Part shown: piece after piece, positions 8,541 to 17,974 of the stretch
How the letters are laid out: the number at the start of each line of letters is the position of its first letter
Numbering within the stretch: the first letter of the stretch is position 1
Assembly: GCF_008923205.2 (NCBI RefSeq)
Contig: NZ_WBMS02000038.1
Location: forward strand, 38,319 to 102,318
Direction of reading: 5' to 3'
DNA length: 64,000 bases
Source: Actinomadura physcomitrii
GTDB taxonomy: Bacteria; Actinomycetota; Actinomycetes; Streptosporangiales; Streptosporangiaceae
Program-made: the position numbers and the translations under genes
The notes under the pieces: generated by a model
Seen by the model: only the letters and a program-made list of their open reading frames with translations
The model's database searches: none
What the model was told of the DNA's origin: nothing

Positions 8541-10067
8541 GTGCGCGTCAGACCTACGGCAGTTCTCGCCCAATTGCCCTTCGCCGGCGTGCTGGCGGTC
8601 GCGGTCTGGATCCGGGTCGTGGCGGTGCGCGGATATCCGGCGCCGAGGTGGAGCGGGGACTCCTCCGGATACCTCCGGGCGGCGCTGGAGCTCCAGCCGG
8701 GCGAGACGCGGCCGAGCGGCTACTCGCTGCTGCTGTGGGCGCTGAAGCCGTTCCACAGCTTCACCGTGGTGGTCGCCGTCCAGCACGCCATCGGCGTCCT
8801 CGCCGGCGTCCTGGTGTACCTGGTGGTGTGGCGCGCGGCGCGGGCGGCGTGGCCGCTCGGCCCCGGGCGGCACGCGGGCCGCCTGGCGTGGCGCGACTTC
8901 CTCCCCGGGCTGCTCGCGGCGGCCGCGCCGGTGCCGGTGCTGCTGGACAGCTACCAGATCGCCCTCGAGCACATGCTCATGTCGGACTCGTTCTTCACGT
9001 TCCTGCTGGTGGCGGCGGTGGCCGCGGCGCTGTGGCGGCGCCGCTCGACCTGGTGGCTCGGCGCCCTCGCCGGGCTGTTCGCCGCGTTCGCCGCGGTGAC
9101 CCGGTCGGCCGGGCTGCCGCTGGTCGCGGTGATCCTGGTCGGGATGCTGCTGCGGCGCGCCGGATGGCGCGCGCTCGTCGCCGTCGTGATCGCGTTCGCG
9201 GTGCCGCTCGGCGGCTACATGTACTGGTTCAAGCAGGTCCACGGCGAGTTCGCGGTGACGAAGGCGGGCTCCGTCTGGATCTACGGCCGCACCGCCGCGT
9301 TCGCCGACTGCGCCAAGATCAAGCCGAGTCCCGAGCTGCAGATCATGTGCCCGAAGGACTCCAACCCGAATATCGCGCCGGCGTTCGCGGTGCTGTGGAC
9401 CGACGACTCGCCGTTCCACCGGATCCCCGGCTGGATCACCGGCGACGAGGCGAACCGGCTGGCGAGCGAGTTCACCAAGCAGGCGATCGAGAAGCAGCCG
9501 GGCGACTACGCGCACGTGGTGTTCCGCGACACATGGCGGTCGTTCGACTGGAAGCGCGAGCCGTACCCGACGCCGTGGACGTGGCTGGAGTACGTCTTCC
9601 CGGAGGGCGAGTCGTGGGACGACGACCAGGCGCTGGAGGCCGTCAAGTACGACCCGTCCGGCGGCGAGGCCAAGGTCGTCCGGCCCTGGGCCGGGACGAT
9701 GCTGGACTACCAGGACCGCATGTCGATGCCCGGCACGGTCCTCGGGCTCGTCCTGCTCGGCGGGCTGGTGCTCGCGCTGCCGCACATCGGTCGTCGCGGC
9801 ACCCGGTGGCGGCTGCTCGGGCCCGTCCGGCATTGGGGGACGGGCGCGCTGATGCCGTGGGGGATGAGCCTCGCGCTGCTGGTCATCCCGGCGGCGACCG
9901 CCGACTTCGACTACCGCTACGTGCTGCCTGCCGTGCCGTTCGCCTGCATCGCGCTCGGCCTCGCGCTCCTCCCGTCGCCGCGCCGCGTCCGCCTGGACCC
10001 GGTCGCCGAGCCCGGCGCGGGACAGGACGACGACGAACCCGCCGCCGAGAGGTCCCTCAGCGCCTAG
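8541..10067 (+). CDS. Polytopic membrane protein, GT-C glycosyltransferase-like
   Basis: This 508-residue protein has roughly ten hydrophobic segments. The first extracytoplasmic loop holds WSGDSSGYLRAALEL, an acidic loop placed like the catalytic Asp of GT-C transferases that use polyprenyl-phosphate sugars. Next comes PSGYSLLLWALKPFHSF, a common second motif of this fold. A soluble region of about 170 residues lies between helices (near 230-400). A TTG six bases upstream is in frame, but GTG 8541 fits the leaderless -10 box. It faces away from the CDP-alcohol transferase gene. Probably acts outside the membrane on a lipid-linked glycan. Confidence 0.72.
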   Translation: MRVRPTAVLAQLPFAGVLAVAVWIRVVAVRGYPAPRWSGDSSGYLRAALELQPGETRPSGYSLLLWALKPFHSFTVVVAVQHAIGVLAGVLVYLVVWRAARAAWPLGPGRHAGRLAWRDFLPGLLAAAAPVPVLLDSYQIALEHMLMSDSFFTFLLVAAVAAALWRRRSTWWLGALAGLFAAFAAVTRSAGLPLVAVILVGMLLRRAGWRALVAVVIAFAVPLGGYMYWFKQVHGEFAVTKAGSVWIYGRTAAFADCAKIKPSPELQIMCPKDSNPNIAPAFAVLWTDDSPFHRIPGWITGDEANRLASEFTKQAIEKQPGDYAHVVFRDTWRSFDWKREPYPTPWTWLEYVFPEGESWDDDQALEAVKYDPSGGEAKVVRPWAGTMLDYQDRMSMPGTVLGLVLLGGLVLALPHIGRRGTRWRLLGPVRHWGTGALMPWGMSLALLVIPAATADFDYRYVLPAVPFACIALGLALLPSPRRVRLDPVAEPGAGQDDDEPAAERSLSA

Positions 10068-10084
10068 CGCCGGCCCGTCCGGCG
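10068..10084. terminator. Hairpin after GT-C-like gene
   Basis: Immediately after the TAG stop lies CGCCGG, a five-base loop and CCGGCG. No T-run follows. It sits between convergent genes and could stop transcription from either side. Confidence 0.4.
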
Positions 10085-10144
10085 GCGCGGGCGGGGCGCC
10101 GAGCCGGCCGATCGTGAGCACGCCCGCCGCGGCTCCCGGGTGCG

Positions 10145-12154
10145 TCAGCGGCGTCCCCGGCCGCCGAGCCGGCGCCGCGCCGACCGCGCCATCGCCGGGA
10201 CCTTCCCCGGCACGACCTCGACCGCGAGGTTCCCGCTGCCCGTCCGGTAGTAGCGGGCGCGGCGCATCCCGAACGGCGCGCAGGCGACCGCCGCGGACCG
10301 TCCCGCCTCCGCGATCGGCACCCGGACCCGGGCGGTGTCGCCGCCCACCGCGAGCTCCAGCCACGCGTCCCACCGGCCCGACGACAGCCCGCGCGGGTCG
10401 ACGGAGGCGGTGAACGCGACGGCGTCGCCGTCCTCCGCGGCCCGCGCCTCGCCCCGCAAGGACTCGCCGCCGCCGCGCCGGTCGAGCGCGAGGCCCACCC
10501 GGACGTGCGCATGCGCGCCGGGCGCGGCGGGCACCCGCCCGCGCACCAGCAGCCGCCCGTCGCCGTCCCAGCCGATCTCCTGCACGGCGGCCAGCCGGGC
10601 GAGCCCGGCCGCGCCCGGCCGCACGGTGAAGCTCAGGTTGCCGTACTCGCGCGTGAAGAACGGCTCGACCGCGGCGGCGCCCCGCGCGGACGCGACGAAC
10701 CGCTCCGGCGGCAGCGCGGCGCCCTCGGCGCGGTCGGCACCGAGCCGCCCCTCCTTGACCAGCCGGCCGGCGGTGACCTCGGCGTACAGGTCCCAGATGC
10801 CCGCCTCCAGCAGCCCCTCCGCGGCGCTCGCGCCCGCGCCGCCCTCCACCGGGCCGGGCGCCGGCACCGCGACGGCGGCGGTGAAGCCGTCGACGCCCCC
10901 CTCGACCGGCAGCCTGCGCTCGGCGCCGGACCTGCGGTGCCGCAGCAGCAGCGCGAGCGACTGCGCGTCCCGGTCGACCCGGGCGAGCACGGCGGTCCCG
11001 GCGACCCGCAGGGCCCCGCCCTCCCAGCCCAGCCCGGTCAGGTTCCGCTTGGTCCGCAGCCGGTCGGTGACGTCGAAGTAGGCGTCCGGGATCGCCGCGG
11101 ACGGCTCCCGGAAGCCCGGGTACACCTCGTACGCGCGGTCCTTGTCCACGACGACCGGGACCGGGCCGGGCGCGAGAGCCGTCTCGACGATCCGGGTCAG
11201 CAGCTCGTCGTGACCGCTCCGCACGCAGTGCGCGATCAGCCGCAGCCGCGGCGGCATCCGCATCAGCACCGCCGGGGTGAGGAAGTCCTCGCACAGGCCG
11301 CGCACCCCGTCCCGGGTCTGCCGCCGGTACTCCGCCGAGTCCTCCAGGAAGCGGTGCGCATTGATCCGGTGCAGCACGTCCCGGGTGAACAGCCGCAGCA
11401 GCATCCGGTCGCGGATCGGACCCGGGCGCCGGTGCGCGACGACCATCTCCAGCAGCGGCCGCGCCGCCCTCGCGTAGTAGTCCGCGGAGGACGCGCCGCC
11501 CGTCTGCATGATGCTGGTGCCGTCGTCGCGCTCCACCAGGTAGTAGCAGTCGTAGTCGGCGATGACCGAGACGCCCGACGCGTGCAGGTACGCGTGCACG
11601 GCGAACACCTTGTCCTCGCCGGACAGCAGCCCCTCCGGGAACCGGATCCGGTTCGCCTCGACCAGCTCCCGGCGGAACAGCTTCTGCGCCGTCAGCGACT
11701 GCGAGAAGACGTCGATCTCCGGGTCGTCCACCGAGACCCTGGCGATGTTCTCCGCGAACCGCGCCGCGCCCCGCCCGACGCCGACATAGTTGCCGATCAC
11801 GATGTCGGAGCCCTGCTCGTCCGCCAGCGCGCACATCCGCTCCAGCGCCTGCGGGCCGAGCCGGTCGTCGGCGTCCAGGAAGAACAGGTACTCGCCGCGG
11901 GCCCGCTCGATCCCGGTGTTGCGCGGCCCGCCCGGCCCCCCGGAGTTCGGCTGGTGGACGACCGCCAGCCGCGGCTCGGCGGCGGCGAGCCGGTCCAGCT
12001 CGTCGCCGCTACCGTCGGTGGACCCGTCGTCGACCGCCACGACCTCCACCAGCTCCGGCGCGATCGTCTGCTCGAACACCGAGCGCAGCGTCTCCGCCAC
12101 CGACGCGCGGCAGTTGTGGACCGGGACGATGACGCTGACCTTGGGGATAGTCAC
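10145..12154 (-). CDS. TarS/TarP-like GT2 glycosyltransferase with C-terminal beta-rich tail
   Basis: This 669-residue protein has an N-terminal GT-A domain: VSVIVPVHNCRASVAETL, the nucleotide-binding VDDGSTDGS and the metal-binding FLDADD. A later SGEDKVF is placed like the catalytic base region of family 2 teichoic acid glycosyltransferases. From about residue 330 the protein is beta-strand-rich, with Trp/Gly patterns (LGWEGGALRVAG; LEAGIWDLYAEVTAGR). These resemble the tail modules that help TarS-type enzymes oligomerise and bind polymer. Probable role: adding a sugar to the polyol-phosphate chain made by the neighbouring TagF-type proteins. It lies 25 bp downstream of the first GT2-TagF gene in the same orientation. 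Confidence 0.83.
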   Translation of the reverse strand: MTIPKVSVIVPVHNCRASVAETLRSVFEQTIAPELVEVVAVDDGSTDGSGDELDRLAAAEPRLAVVHQPNSGGPGGPRNTGIERARGEYLFFLDADDRLGPQALERMCALADEQGSDIVIGNYVGVGRGAARFAENIARVSVDDPEIDVFSQSLTAQKLFRRELVEANRIRFPEGLLSGEDKVFAVHAYLHASGVSVIADYDCYYLVERDDGTSIMQTGGASSADYYARAARPLLEMVVAHRRPGPIRDRMLLRLFTRDVLHRINAHRFLEDSAEYRRQTRDGVRGLCEDFLTPAVLMRMPPRLRLIAHCVRSGHDELLTRIVETALAPGPVPVVVDKDRAYEVYPGFREPSAAIPDAYFDVTDRLRTKRNLTGLGWEGGALRVAGTAVLARVDRDAQSLALLLRHRRSGAERRLPVEGGVDGFTAAVAVPAPGPVEGGAGASAAEGLLEAGIWDLYAEVTAGRLVKEGRLGADRAEGAALPPERFVASARGAAAVEPFFTREYGNLSFTVRPGAAGLARLAAVQEIGWDGDGRLLVRGRVPAAPGAHAHVRVGLALDRRGGGESLRGEARAAEDGDAVAFTASVDPRGLSSGRWDAWLELAVGGDTARVRVPIAEAGRSAAVACAPFGMRRARYYRTGSGNLAVEVVPGKVPAMARSARRRLGGRGRR

Positions 12155-12178
12155 TGGGAAGTCCTCAGGGGGAGTCCG

Positions 12179-15100
12179 TCAGCGGGGCGGGGGGAACACG
12201 CGGTCCACGGTGCGCGCCGCCGCGTGACCGTCGTCCAGCGGGCAGAACCGCGCCACGAACTCCTTGTAGCGGTCCTGGTGGCCCGCCGTGGCGGCCTCGA
12301 CGTCGCGGATCGCGTCGATCAGGTCGTCGGAGGTCTCCACCAGCGGCCCCGGCGCCTCCGCCTCGAAGTCGAAGTAGAAGCCGCGCAGCCGGTCCCGGTA
12401 GTCGGCGAGGTCGTAGGTGAAGAACAGCATCGGCCGGCCGGTGTTGGCGTAGTCGAACATCACCGACGAGTAGTCGCTGATCATCATGTCGGAGATCAGG
12501 TACAGCTCGGTGATGTCCGGGTACAGCGACACGTCCCGGACGAAGCCGTGCTCGTCCTCGGTGATGCCGTCCACCACGTTGGAGTGCAGCCGGACCAGCA
12601 GGACGTGGTCGTCGCCCAGCGCGGCGCGCGCGCGGTCCAGGTCGAGGCGCATGTCGTGCTTGTAGCGGCCCCGGCTGTAGTACTGGTCGTCCCGCCACGT
12701 CGGCGCGTACAGCACGACCCGCTTGCCCTCCGGGATGCCGAGCCGCGCCCGCACCGCCTTGGCGACCGTGTCGGCCTCCGGGCTGTAGAGCAGGTCGTTG
12801 CGCGGGTACCCGACCTCCAGCATCTCGCCCTTGAACGCGAACGCGCGGCGGAAGATCTCCGTGCTGAACGGGTTCGGCGACAGCAGGTGGCTCCACTCGG
12901 GGACGGCCGGCCCCTCCGGCTTCTTCTCCTTGCTCTGCAGCGCCGACTTCATCCCCGGCGCGTACGCGAAGTGGACCTCCTTGACGTCCCGGCCGATCTT
13001 CTTCAGCGGGGTGCCGTGCCAGGTCTGCAGCACGACCTGGTCGGGGTGCCGCTGGAACCAGTCGCCGAGCCGGTGGTTGGTGACGATGTAGCGGGATGTC
13101 GTCACCGCCTCCTGCCACTCCCGGCCGTTCAGCCGGACGCCCTGCAGCGTGTTCGGCAGCTCGACCTGCGCGTCGTTGACGACCCAGAACTGCGCCAGGT
13201 CCATCCCGCGGCGCAGCAGCTCCTGGTGGATCGCCTTCGGGCTGTCGGAGTACTGCCGGCCGTTGAAGCAGGAGAACAGCACGGCGTCGCGCAGCCCGTC
13301 GCGGGCGACCCGGCGCCGCGCCTCCTCCCGGTACTTCGCTCCCGCGCTCTTCTCCTCGCCGGACACGTCGCCGGTGACGGCGATGACGAGCCGGCCGTCC
13401 TTGGTCTCCGGCTCGTAGCCGCGCCGCGCCACCTCCAGCGGCCCCGGCAGCGCGCGCTGCGCCTCCTGCGTCAGCCGGACGGTCAGCGCCCGCCCGCCCG
13501 CCGGCCGGAACAGCACGTCCCAGCGGCCGGGACGCAGCGGCAGCACGCCCGCGACGCCCGGCACGGCCGCCGCCGGGACCTCCGCCCGCAGCGTGCCCGA
13601 AGCGTCCGCGACCAGGTCGAACGCGTGCTCCTTGCGGCGGCCGCGGCTGCGCACCACGATCTGCCCGGACGCGTGCGCCGGATGCGTCGCCGCCAGCGCC
13701 AGCGTCCCGTCCGGACGCCACGCGACCTCGCTCACCGACAGCCGGATCGTCGCCCGCCGCACCCGCACGTACCCGCCGGGGCCGCGGCCCGCGCTCACCT
13801 CCAGCGCGCCGAACGTGCGCCGCGCCTCCGCCACGCCCTCGGCGAGGACGAGCGGCCGGCCGTCCGCCGACAGCGTCCAGTCGCGGGTGTCGTCGATCGA
13901 GCCGGGCTCGATGTCGACGTCGAGCGCATCGGGGTCGACGCGCGCCGTCCAGCCGCCGGACCGCGCCTCCACCGGCACCGGGACGCGCGCGTCGCCGAGC
14001 GTCAGCACCAGCTCCGCGGGCGGCGCCGCCGCCGACTCCACCTCGACCAGCAGCCCGCGCTCGTCCCACGCCAGCGCCGTCGCCCGCTCCCGGACGCGCT
14101 CCACCTGCACGACGAAGTGCCCGTCCACGACCTTCGGCACGATCCGGACGTCGTCGGCGACGTACCGGTAGGGCGGGTGCGCGCCCGTCCCCGAGCCGCC
14201 GCCGCGGACCGGGCCCTGCCGGAACACGCCCGCGTTCAGCACCGAGGCGTGCACCTCCCAGGTGCCCTCCCGCCAGGCGCCGCGGTCCTTCAGCTTCGCG
14301 GCGTCGAGCGCGAACTCGAACCCGGTCCAGCCGCCGGTCGACTTGCCCGGCTTCGGTGTCTGCCGCGCCTTCATCACGATCTTGCGGCGGCCGTCGCGCA
14401 GCGTCACCGTCTTGATCGACGTCCAGCGGCGGCGTGAGCTCACCGAGTTGATGTAGGCCTCGCCGGTGACGACCAGCCGGTCGTCCTCCCACCGGACCGC
14501 GTGCACCCGGCCCCGCATCTTGACCTCGTCGCGCGCCCGGTACACCTCGCGCGGGACGTCGACCTTCGCGTCCTTCCAGTACGGGTAGACGACGTAGCGG
14601 CGCAGCGGGTCCCGCACGATCGACGGCGACGACTTGCCGCGCTCGTACCGGACGACCTTCACCAGCTCCATCGTGTGGCCCGCCTCGGCGAGGTGCCACT
14701 TCAGCCGGGTCAGCGCGGGCGCCTCGGCGAACACCTTCGGCGACACGCCCTTGGCGTACGCCGCGGCCTGCGCGACGACCTGCTCGCGCTCCTCGCCGGA
14801 CAGGTCGGGCAGGGCGTCCAGGAACGTCTTCAGCTCCGTGGTGACCAGCTCGAGCTGCAGCCGCCGCAGCTCCTTGGCGTCGCCGCGCTCGGCGACCCAG
14901 GTCGTCGCGAGGTTCGCCGCGCCGAACCCGTCGGCGATCTCCTGCGGCTCGGTGGTCGGTTCGTACCGGCGCGACCGGCGGTGCAGGACGATGTCGGGCA
15001 CCACGTCGACGGACGTCGCCGCGTGCAGCGCCCGCACCATGACCGGCAGGTCGTCGTAGCGGCCGAGGTCGGGGAACTCCAGGCCCGCCGAGTCCCAGAA

Positions 15101-15586
15101 CGCGCGGCGCAGCAGCGTCCCGGTGATCTTGCGGTTGCGCAGCAGGTCCGGGCTGCGGTGCAGGTCGGTGGCCTTGGCGGGGGCGGGGTTGTCGCCGCGC
15201 GCCTTCCACTGCGACACCTGCCCCGTCCACTTGCGGGACGCGTCGGGGCCCGTCGCGAGCTGCGACCCGGACGCCTCCAGCGCGGTCAGCAGCGCGGCGA
15301 CCGCCTCCGGCGGCATCGGGTCGCCGCCGTCGGCGAACAGCAGGAACTCGCCGGTGCTCTCCGCCACCCCCAGGTTGCGGGCCGCGCCCCGGCTCGGCGC
15401 CCCGTCGCGGACGATCCGGAACCGGTCGTCGGGCAGCTCCGCCCGCGCGGCCGTCCCGGTGCCGTCGTCCACGACCAGGACCTCGAGGTCCCGGAACGTC
15501 TGGGCCGCGAGCGAGTCCAGGGCGTCGCCGAGGTCGTCCCCGGCGCCGTGCGACAGCACGATGACACTGATCCTGGGGGCGGTCAT
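12179..15586 (-). CDS. GT2-TagF fusion: polyol-phosphate polymerase with glycosyltransferase-like head
   Basis: This is a 1135-residue protein. A GT2-like head (about 1-250: ISVIVLSHGAGDDL, VDDGTGT) is followed by a long beta-rich middle (about 330-720). The C-terminal CDP-glycerol glycerophosphotransferase domain carries QTWHGTPLKKIG with the catalytic His near 858, GYPRNDLL, LYAPTWRDD and ISDYSSVMFDYANTGRP. The family polymerises glycerol- or ribitol-phosphate from its CDP form. The head has FADGGDP where a DxD motif is expected, so its own transferase activity is uncertain. ATG 15586 is chosen over in-frame GTG 15592 because GAAGGAG is spaced for the ATG. It ends 24 bp before the TarS-like gene. 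Confidence 0.88.
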   Translation of the reverse strand: MTAPRISVIVLSHGAGDDLGDALDSLAAQTFRDLEVLVVDDGTGTAARAELPDDRFRIVRDGAPSRGAARNLGVAESTGEFLLFADGGDPMPPEAVAALLTALEASGSQLATGPDASRKWTGQVSQWKARGDNPAPAKATDLHRSPDLLRNRKITGTLLRRAFWDSAGLEFPDLGRYDDLPVMVRALHAATSVDVVPDIVLHRRSRRYEPTTEPQEIADGFGAANLATTWVAERGDAKELRRLQLELVTTELKTFLDALPDLSGEEREQVVAQAAAYAKGVSPKVFAEAPALTRLKWHLAEAGHTMELVKVVRYERGKSSPSIVRDPLRRYVVYPYWKDAKVDVPREVYRARDEVKMRGRVHAVRWEDDRLVVTGEAYINSVSSRRRWTSIKTVTLRDGRRKIVMKARQTPKPGKSTGGWTGFEFALDAAKLKDRGAWREGTWEVHASVLNAGVFRQGPVRGGGSGTGAHPPYRYVADDVRIVPKVVDGHFVVQVERVRERATALAWDERGLLVEVESAAAPPAELVLTLGDARVPVPVEARSGGWTARVDPDALDVDIEPGSIDDTRDWTLSADGRPLVLAEGVAEARRTFGALEVSAGRGPGGYVRVRRATIRLSVSEVAWRPDGTLALAATHPAHASGQIVVRSRGRRKEHAFDLVADASGTLRAEVPAAAVPGVAGVLPLRPGRWDVLFRPAGGRALTVRLTQEAQRALPGPLEVARRGYEPETKDGRLVIAVTGDVSGEEKSAGAKYREEARRRVARDGLRDAVLFSCFNGRQYSDSPKAIHQELLRRGMDLAQFWVVNDAQVELPNTLQGVRLNGREWQEAVTTSRYIVTNHRLGDWFQRHPDQVVLQTWHGTPLKKIGRDVKEVHFAYAPGMKSALQSKEKKPEGPAVPEWSHLLSPNPFSTEIFRRAFAFKGEMLEVGYPRNDLLYSPEADTVAKAVRARLGIPEGKRVVLYAPTWRDDQYYSRGRYKHDMRLDLDRARAALGDDHVLLVRLHSNVVDGITEDEHGFVRDVSLYPDITELYLISDMMISDYSSVMFDYANTGRPMLFFTYDLADYRDRLRGFYFDFEAEAPGPLVETSDDLIDAIRDVEAATAGHQDRYKEFVARFCPLDDGHAAARTVDRVFPPPR

Positions 15587-15689
15587 GCCCACTCCTTCGG
15601 GGGCTGTGCGAGCCGGACGCGGCGGTCCGGTCGCGGACGGTCAGGGGATGGTGGCCGGCGCGGCCCGGCCGCGCTGCGCAGCGCCGCCG

Positions 15690-17930
15690 CTAGGCGGGGC
15701 CGGCGGCGACCGCCGGCGGGAGCGGCTCACCGAGGAACACCCGGCGCACGGCCCGCTCGGCCGCGTGCCCGTCGTCCCACGGGCAGAACCGCGCCCGGAA
15801 CGCCTCCAGGTGCTTCGCCGCCGCGTCCCCCCACGCGGCCCTGGACGCGAACGCGTCGACCAGCTCGGACTCGGTGTAGGCGATGACGCCGGGCGGGAAC
15901 TCGGTCAGGTCGAAGTTCACGCCCCGGGTGAGCCGGTAGGTCTCCCAGTCGTTGGCGTAGATCACGATCGGCTTGCCGAGGTTGGCGTAGTCGAACATGA
16001 CCGACGAGTAGTCCGTCAGCAGCGCGTCCGAGGCGATCATCAGGTCCTCGACGGACGGGTGCTTGGAGACGTCGATGACCTGGTCCTCCGACCAGCCGAG
16101 GTCCGCCGCCATGTTCTTGAGCTTGTAGTAGTAGTGCGCCCGCAGCAGCAGCACGTGGTCGTCGCCGAGCTGCTCCATGACCCGGCCGATGTCGAACATC
16201 GGGGAGTAGCGGCGCTGGTAGTCACGGTGGGTCGGCGCGTACAGGATCGCCGTCCTGCCCTCGGGGACGCCGAGCTCGTCGCGCAGCCGCGCCTGCTCCT
16301 GCGGCGTCGCGCGCACCAGCCGGTCGTTGCGCGGGTAGCCGATCTCCAGCAGCTCGTACTTGCACGGGAAGCCCCGCTCCCACGCCTCGCTCATCAGCGG
16401 GTTGGCCGACAGCAGGAAGTCCCACCGGTCGGACCGCTCGATCAGCGCCTTGAAGTCCATGTCGGCGGCCCCGACCGGGTACTCCATCTGGTCGAGGCCC
16501 ATCTTCTTCAGCGGCGTGCCGTGCTGGGTCTCCAGATGGACCTGCCCCGGCCGCTTCACGACGTTGTCGGGGAAGTTGACGTTGTTGACGAAGTACTTGG
16601 CGGCGGCGATCGTCCGGTAGTACTCCGCCGACCCGGCCACCACGTACTCCACGCCGTCCGGCATCGTCTTGCGCGCGCCCGGCTTCACGATCCACACGCC
16701 GCGGATGTGCGGCGCCAGCTCCCGGACCTTCTCGTAGATCGCGGCCGGGTTGCAGGAGTAGCCGCGGTACCAGTAGGCGGCGAACACCGCGAGGTTCTCG
16801 TCGATCGGCATGTGCCGCCGCATCGCGTAGTACCGCTCCTTGGCGAGTTCCTTGGAGCGGACGACGCTGCGCTTTTGCAGCTTGCGGACCTTGCGGCCGC
16901 TCTTCTTCGCCTTCTTCGTGAGCGTCGGGGCGTTGAGGCGCTCCCAGGCCCGGAAGTCGCCGCGCTCGATCGCCCGGTGCTTGTCGGCCAGGTTCGGCTC
17001 GTCGTCCGGCGGGACGTGGCCCGGGGGCTTGTAGCGGTTGTAGGTCTTGGTCATCTCGGCGAAGAACCGCTGCTTCTCCGAGGGGTACACGCGGTCGGCG
17101 CGCTCGATGATGACCAGCAGGTGCCAGATCGTCCGGTTGAACATCAGCGGCCGGAACCGGTCCATCTTCGGGCCGAGGTGGTCCATGAACGCGAAGATGC
17201 GGTCGTACTGGTCGAAGGCGTCGAAGTGCTTGGCGCTGGCCGTCTTGGTGATCGCGCCGCTGCGCCGCTGCCGGTAGATGTAGCAGACCCGGTCGAGGAA
17301 GCTGACCCGCTCGGCGGCCATCAGGACCGGGTAGGTGATGCTGACGTCCTCGTAGTAGCCGCTGTTGAAGCGCAGCCCGTGCTCGATCATGAACTCGCGG
17401 CGGATCGCCCGGTTCCAGATCGAGGTGAACATCTCCAGCAGGCTCGGCCGGTCGGCGAGCGTGAACACCTCCGGCGCGGGCGGCTCTCGGAACAGGTGGT
17501 TGATGATGCTCCGCTTGACCCGCCCGTTCCAGTAGGACCGCGCGTAGTCGAACATCAGCACGTCCGGCCGGGTCTCGGCGAGCCGGTCGCAGATCGCCTT
17601 GACGGCGCCCTCGGTCGCGTAGTCGTCGCTGTCGAAGAACCAGACGTAGTCGCCGGTCGCCATGTCCAGCCCGACGTTGCGGGCCTCGCCGAGGCCCACG
17701 TTGTCGGTCAGGTGGCGCACCTTCAGCCGCGAGTCGCGCTCGGCGTACTCGTCCAGGATCTCTCCGCAGGCGTCCGGCGAGGCGTCGTCGATCCCGATGA
17801 TCTCCAGATTCGGCACGTCCGGGACCAGCAGCGAATCCAGGCACTGCCGAAGGTACCCCTGCACTTTGTGCACGGGCACGATGATGCTCAGGGAGATGTC
17901 GTTTTCACTGCTCACGCGAACGCCAATCAA
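15690..17930 (-). CDS. GT2-TagF fusion: second polyol-phosphate transferase
   Basis: This 746-residue protein has an intact GT2 head (SLSIIVPVHKVQGYL, IDDASPD, WFFDSDD, about 1-230) and a Lys/Arg-rich linker near 330-350. The TagF domain contains ETQHGTPLKKMG (His near 470), GYPRNDRLV, LYAPTHRDYQRRYSP and LTDYSSVMFDYANLGKP. It lacks the beta-rich middle of its neighbour, so the two are diverged paralogues: one may prime and the other polymerise, or they may use different CDP-polyols. The start is uncertain: TTG 17930 and GTG 17915 are in frame and neither has a clear ribosome site. The reading frame keeps strong similarity from SLSIIVPVH onward. Confidence 0.87.
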   Translation of the reverse strand: MIGVRVSSENDISLSIIVPVHKVQGYLRQCLDSLLVPDVPNLEIIGIDDASPDACGEILDEYAERDSRLKVRHLTDNVGLGEARNVGLDMATGDYVWFFDSDDYATEGAVKAICDRLAETRPDVLMFDYARSYWNGRVKRSIINHLFREPPAPEVFTLADRPSLLEMFTSIWNRAIRREFMIEHGLRFNSGYYEDVSITYPVLMAAERVSFLDRVCYIYRQRRSGAITKTASAKHFDAFDQYDRIFAFMDHLGPKMDRFRPLMFNRTIWHLLVIIERADRVYPSEKQRFFAEMTKTYNRYKPPGHVPPDDEPNLADKHRAIERGDFRAWERLNAPTLTKKAKKSGRKVRKLQKRSVVRSKELAKERYYAMRRHMPIDENLAVFAAYWYRGYSCNPAAIYEKVRELAPHIRGVWIVKPGARKTMPDGVEYVVAGSAEYYRTIAAAKYFVNNVNFPDNVVKRPGQVHLETQHGTPLKKMGLDQMEYPVGAADMDFKALIERSDRWDFLLSANPLMSEAWERGFPCKYELLEIGYPRNDRLVRATPQEQARLRDELGVPEGRTAILYAPTHRDYQRRYSPMFDIGRVMEQLGDDHVLLLRAHYYYKLKNMAADLGWSEDQVIDVSKHPSVEDLMIASDALLTDYSSVMFDYANLGKPIVIYANDWETYRLTRGVNFDLTEFPPGVIAYTESELVDAFASRAAWGDAAAKHLEAFRARFCPWDDGHAAERAVRRVFLGEPLPPAVAAGPA

Positions 17931-17974
17931 CTACTCGATTAATCTGGATCATACCCGCATCCGGCAAGTGAATC

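Noticed and set aside
8439..11834. 1131-codon minus-strand open frame
   Set aside because: Its composition is Arg/Pro/Gly-rich without domains, and it overlaps a GT-C-like gene and the TarS-like gene in other frames.
10505..14437. 1310-codon plus-strand open frame
   Set aside because: Antisense to the two GT2/TagF genes; repeats of Arg, Val and His typical of shadow frames.
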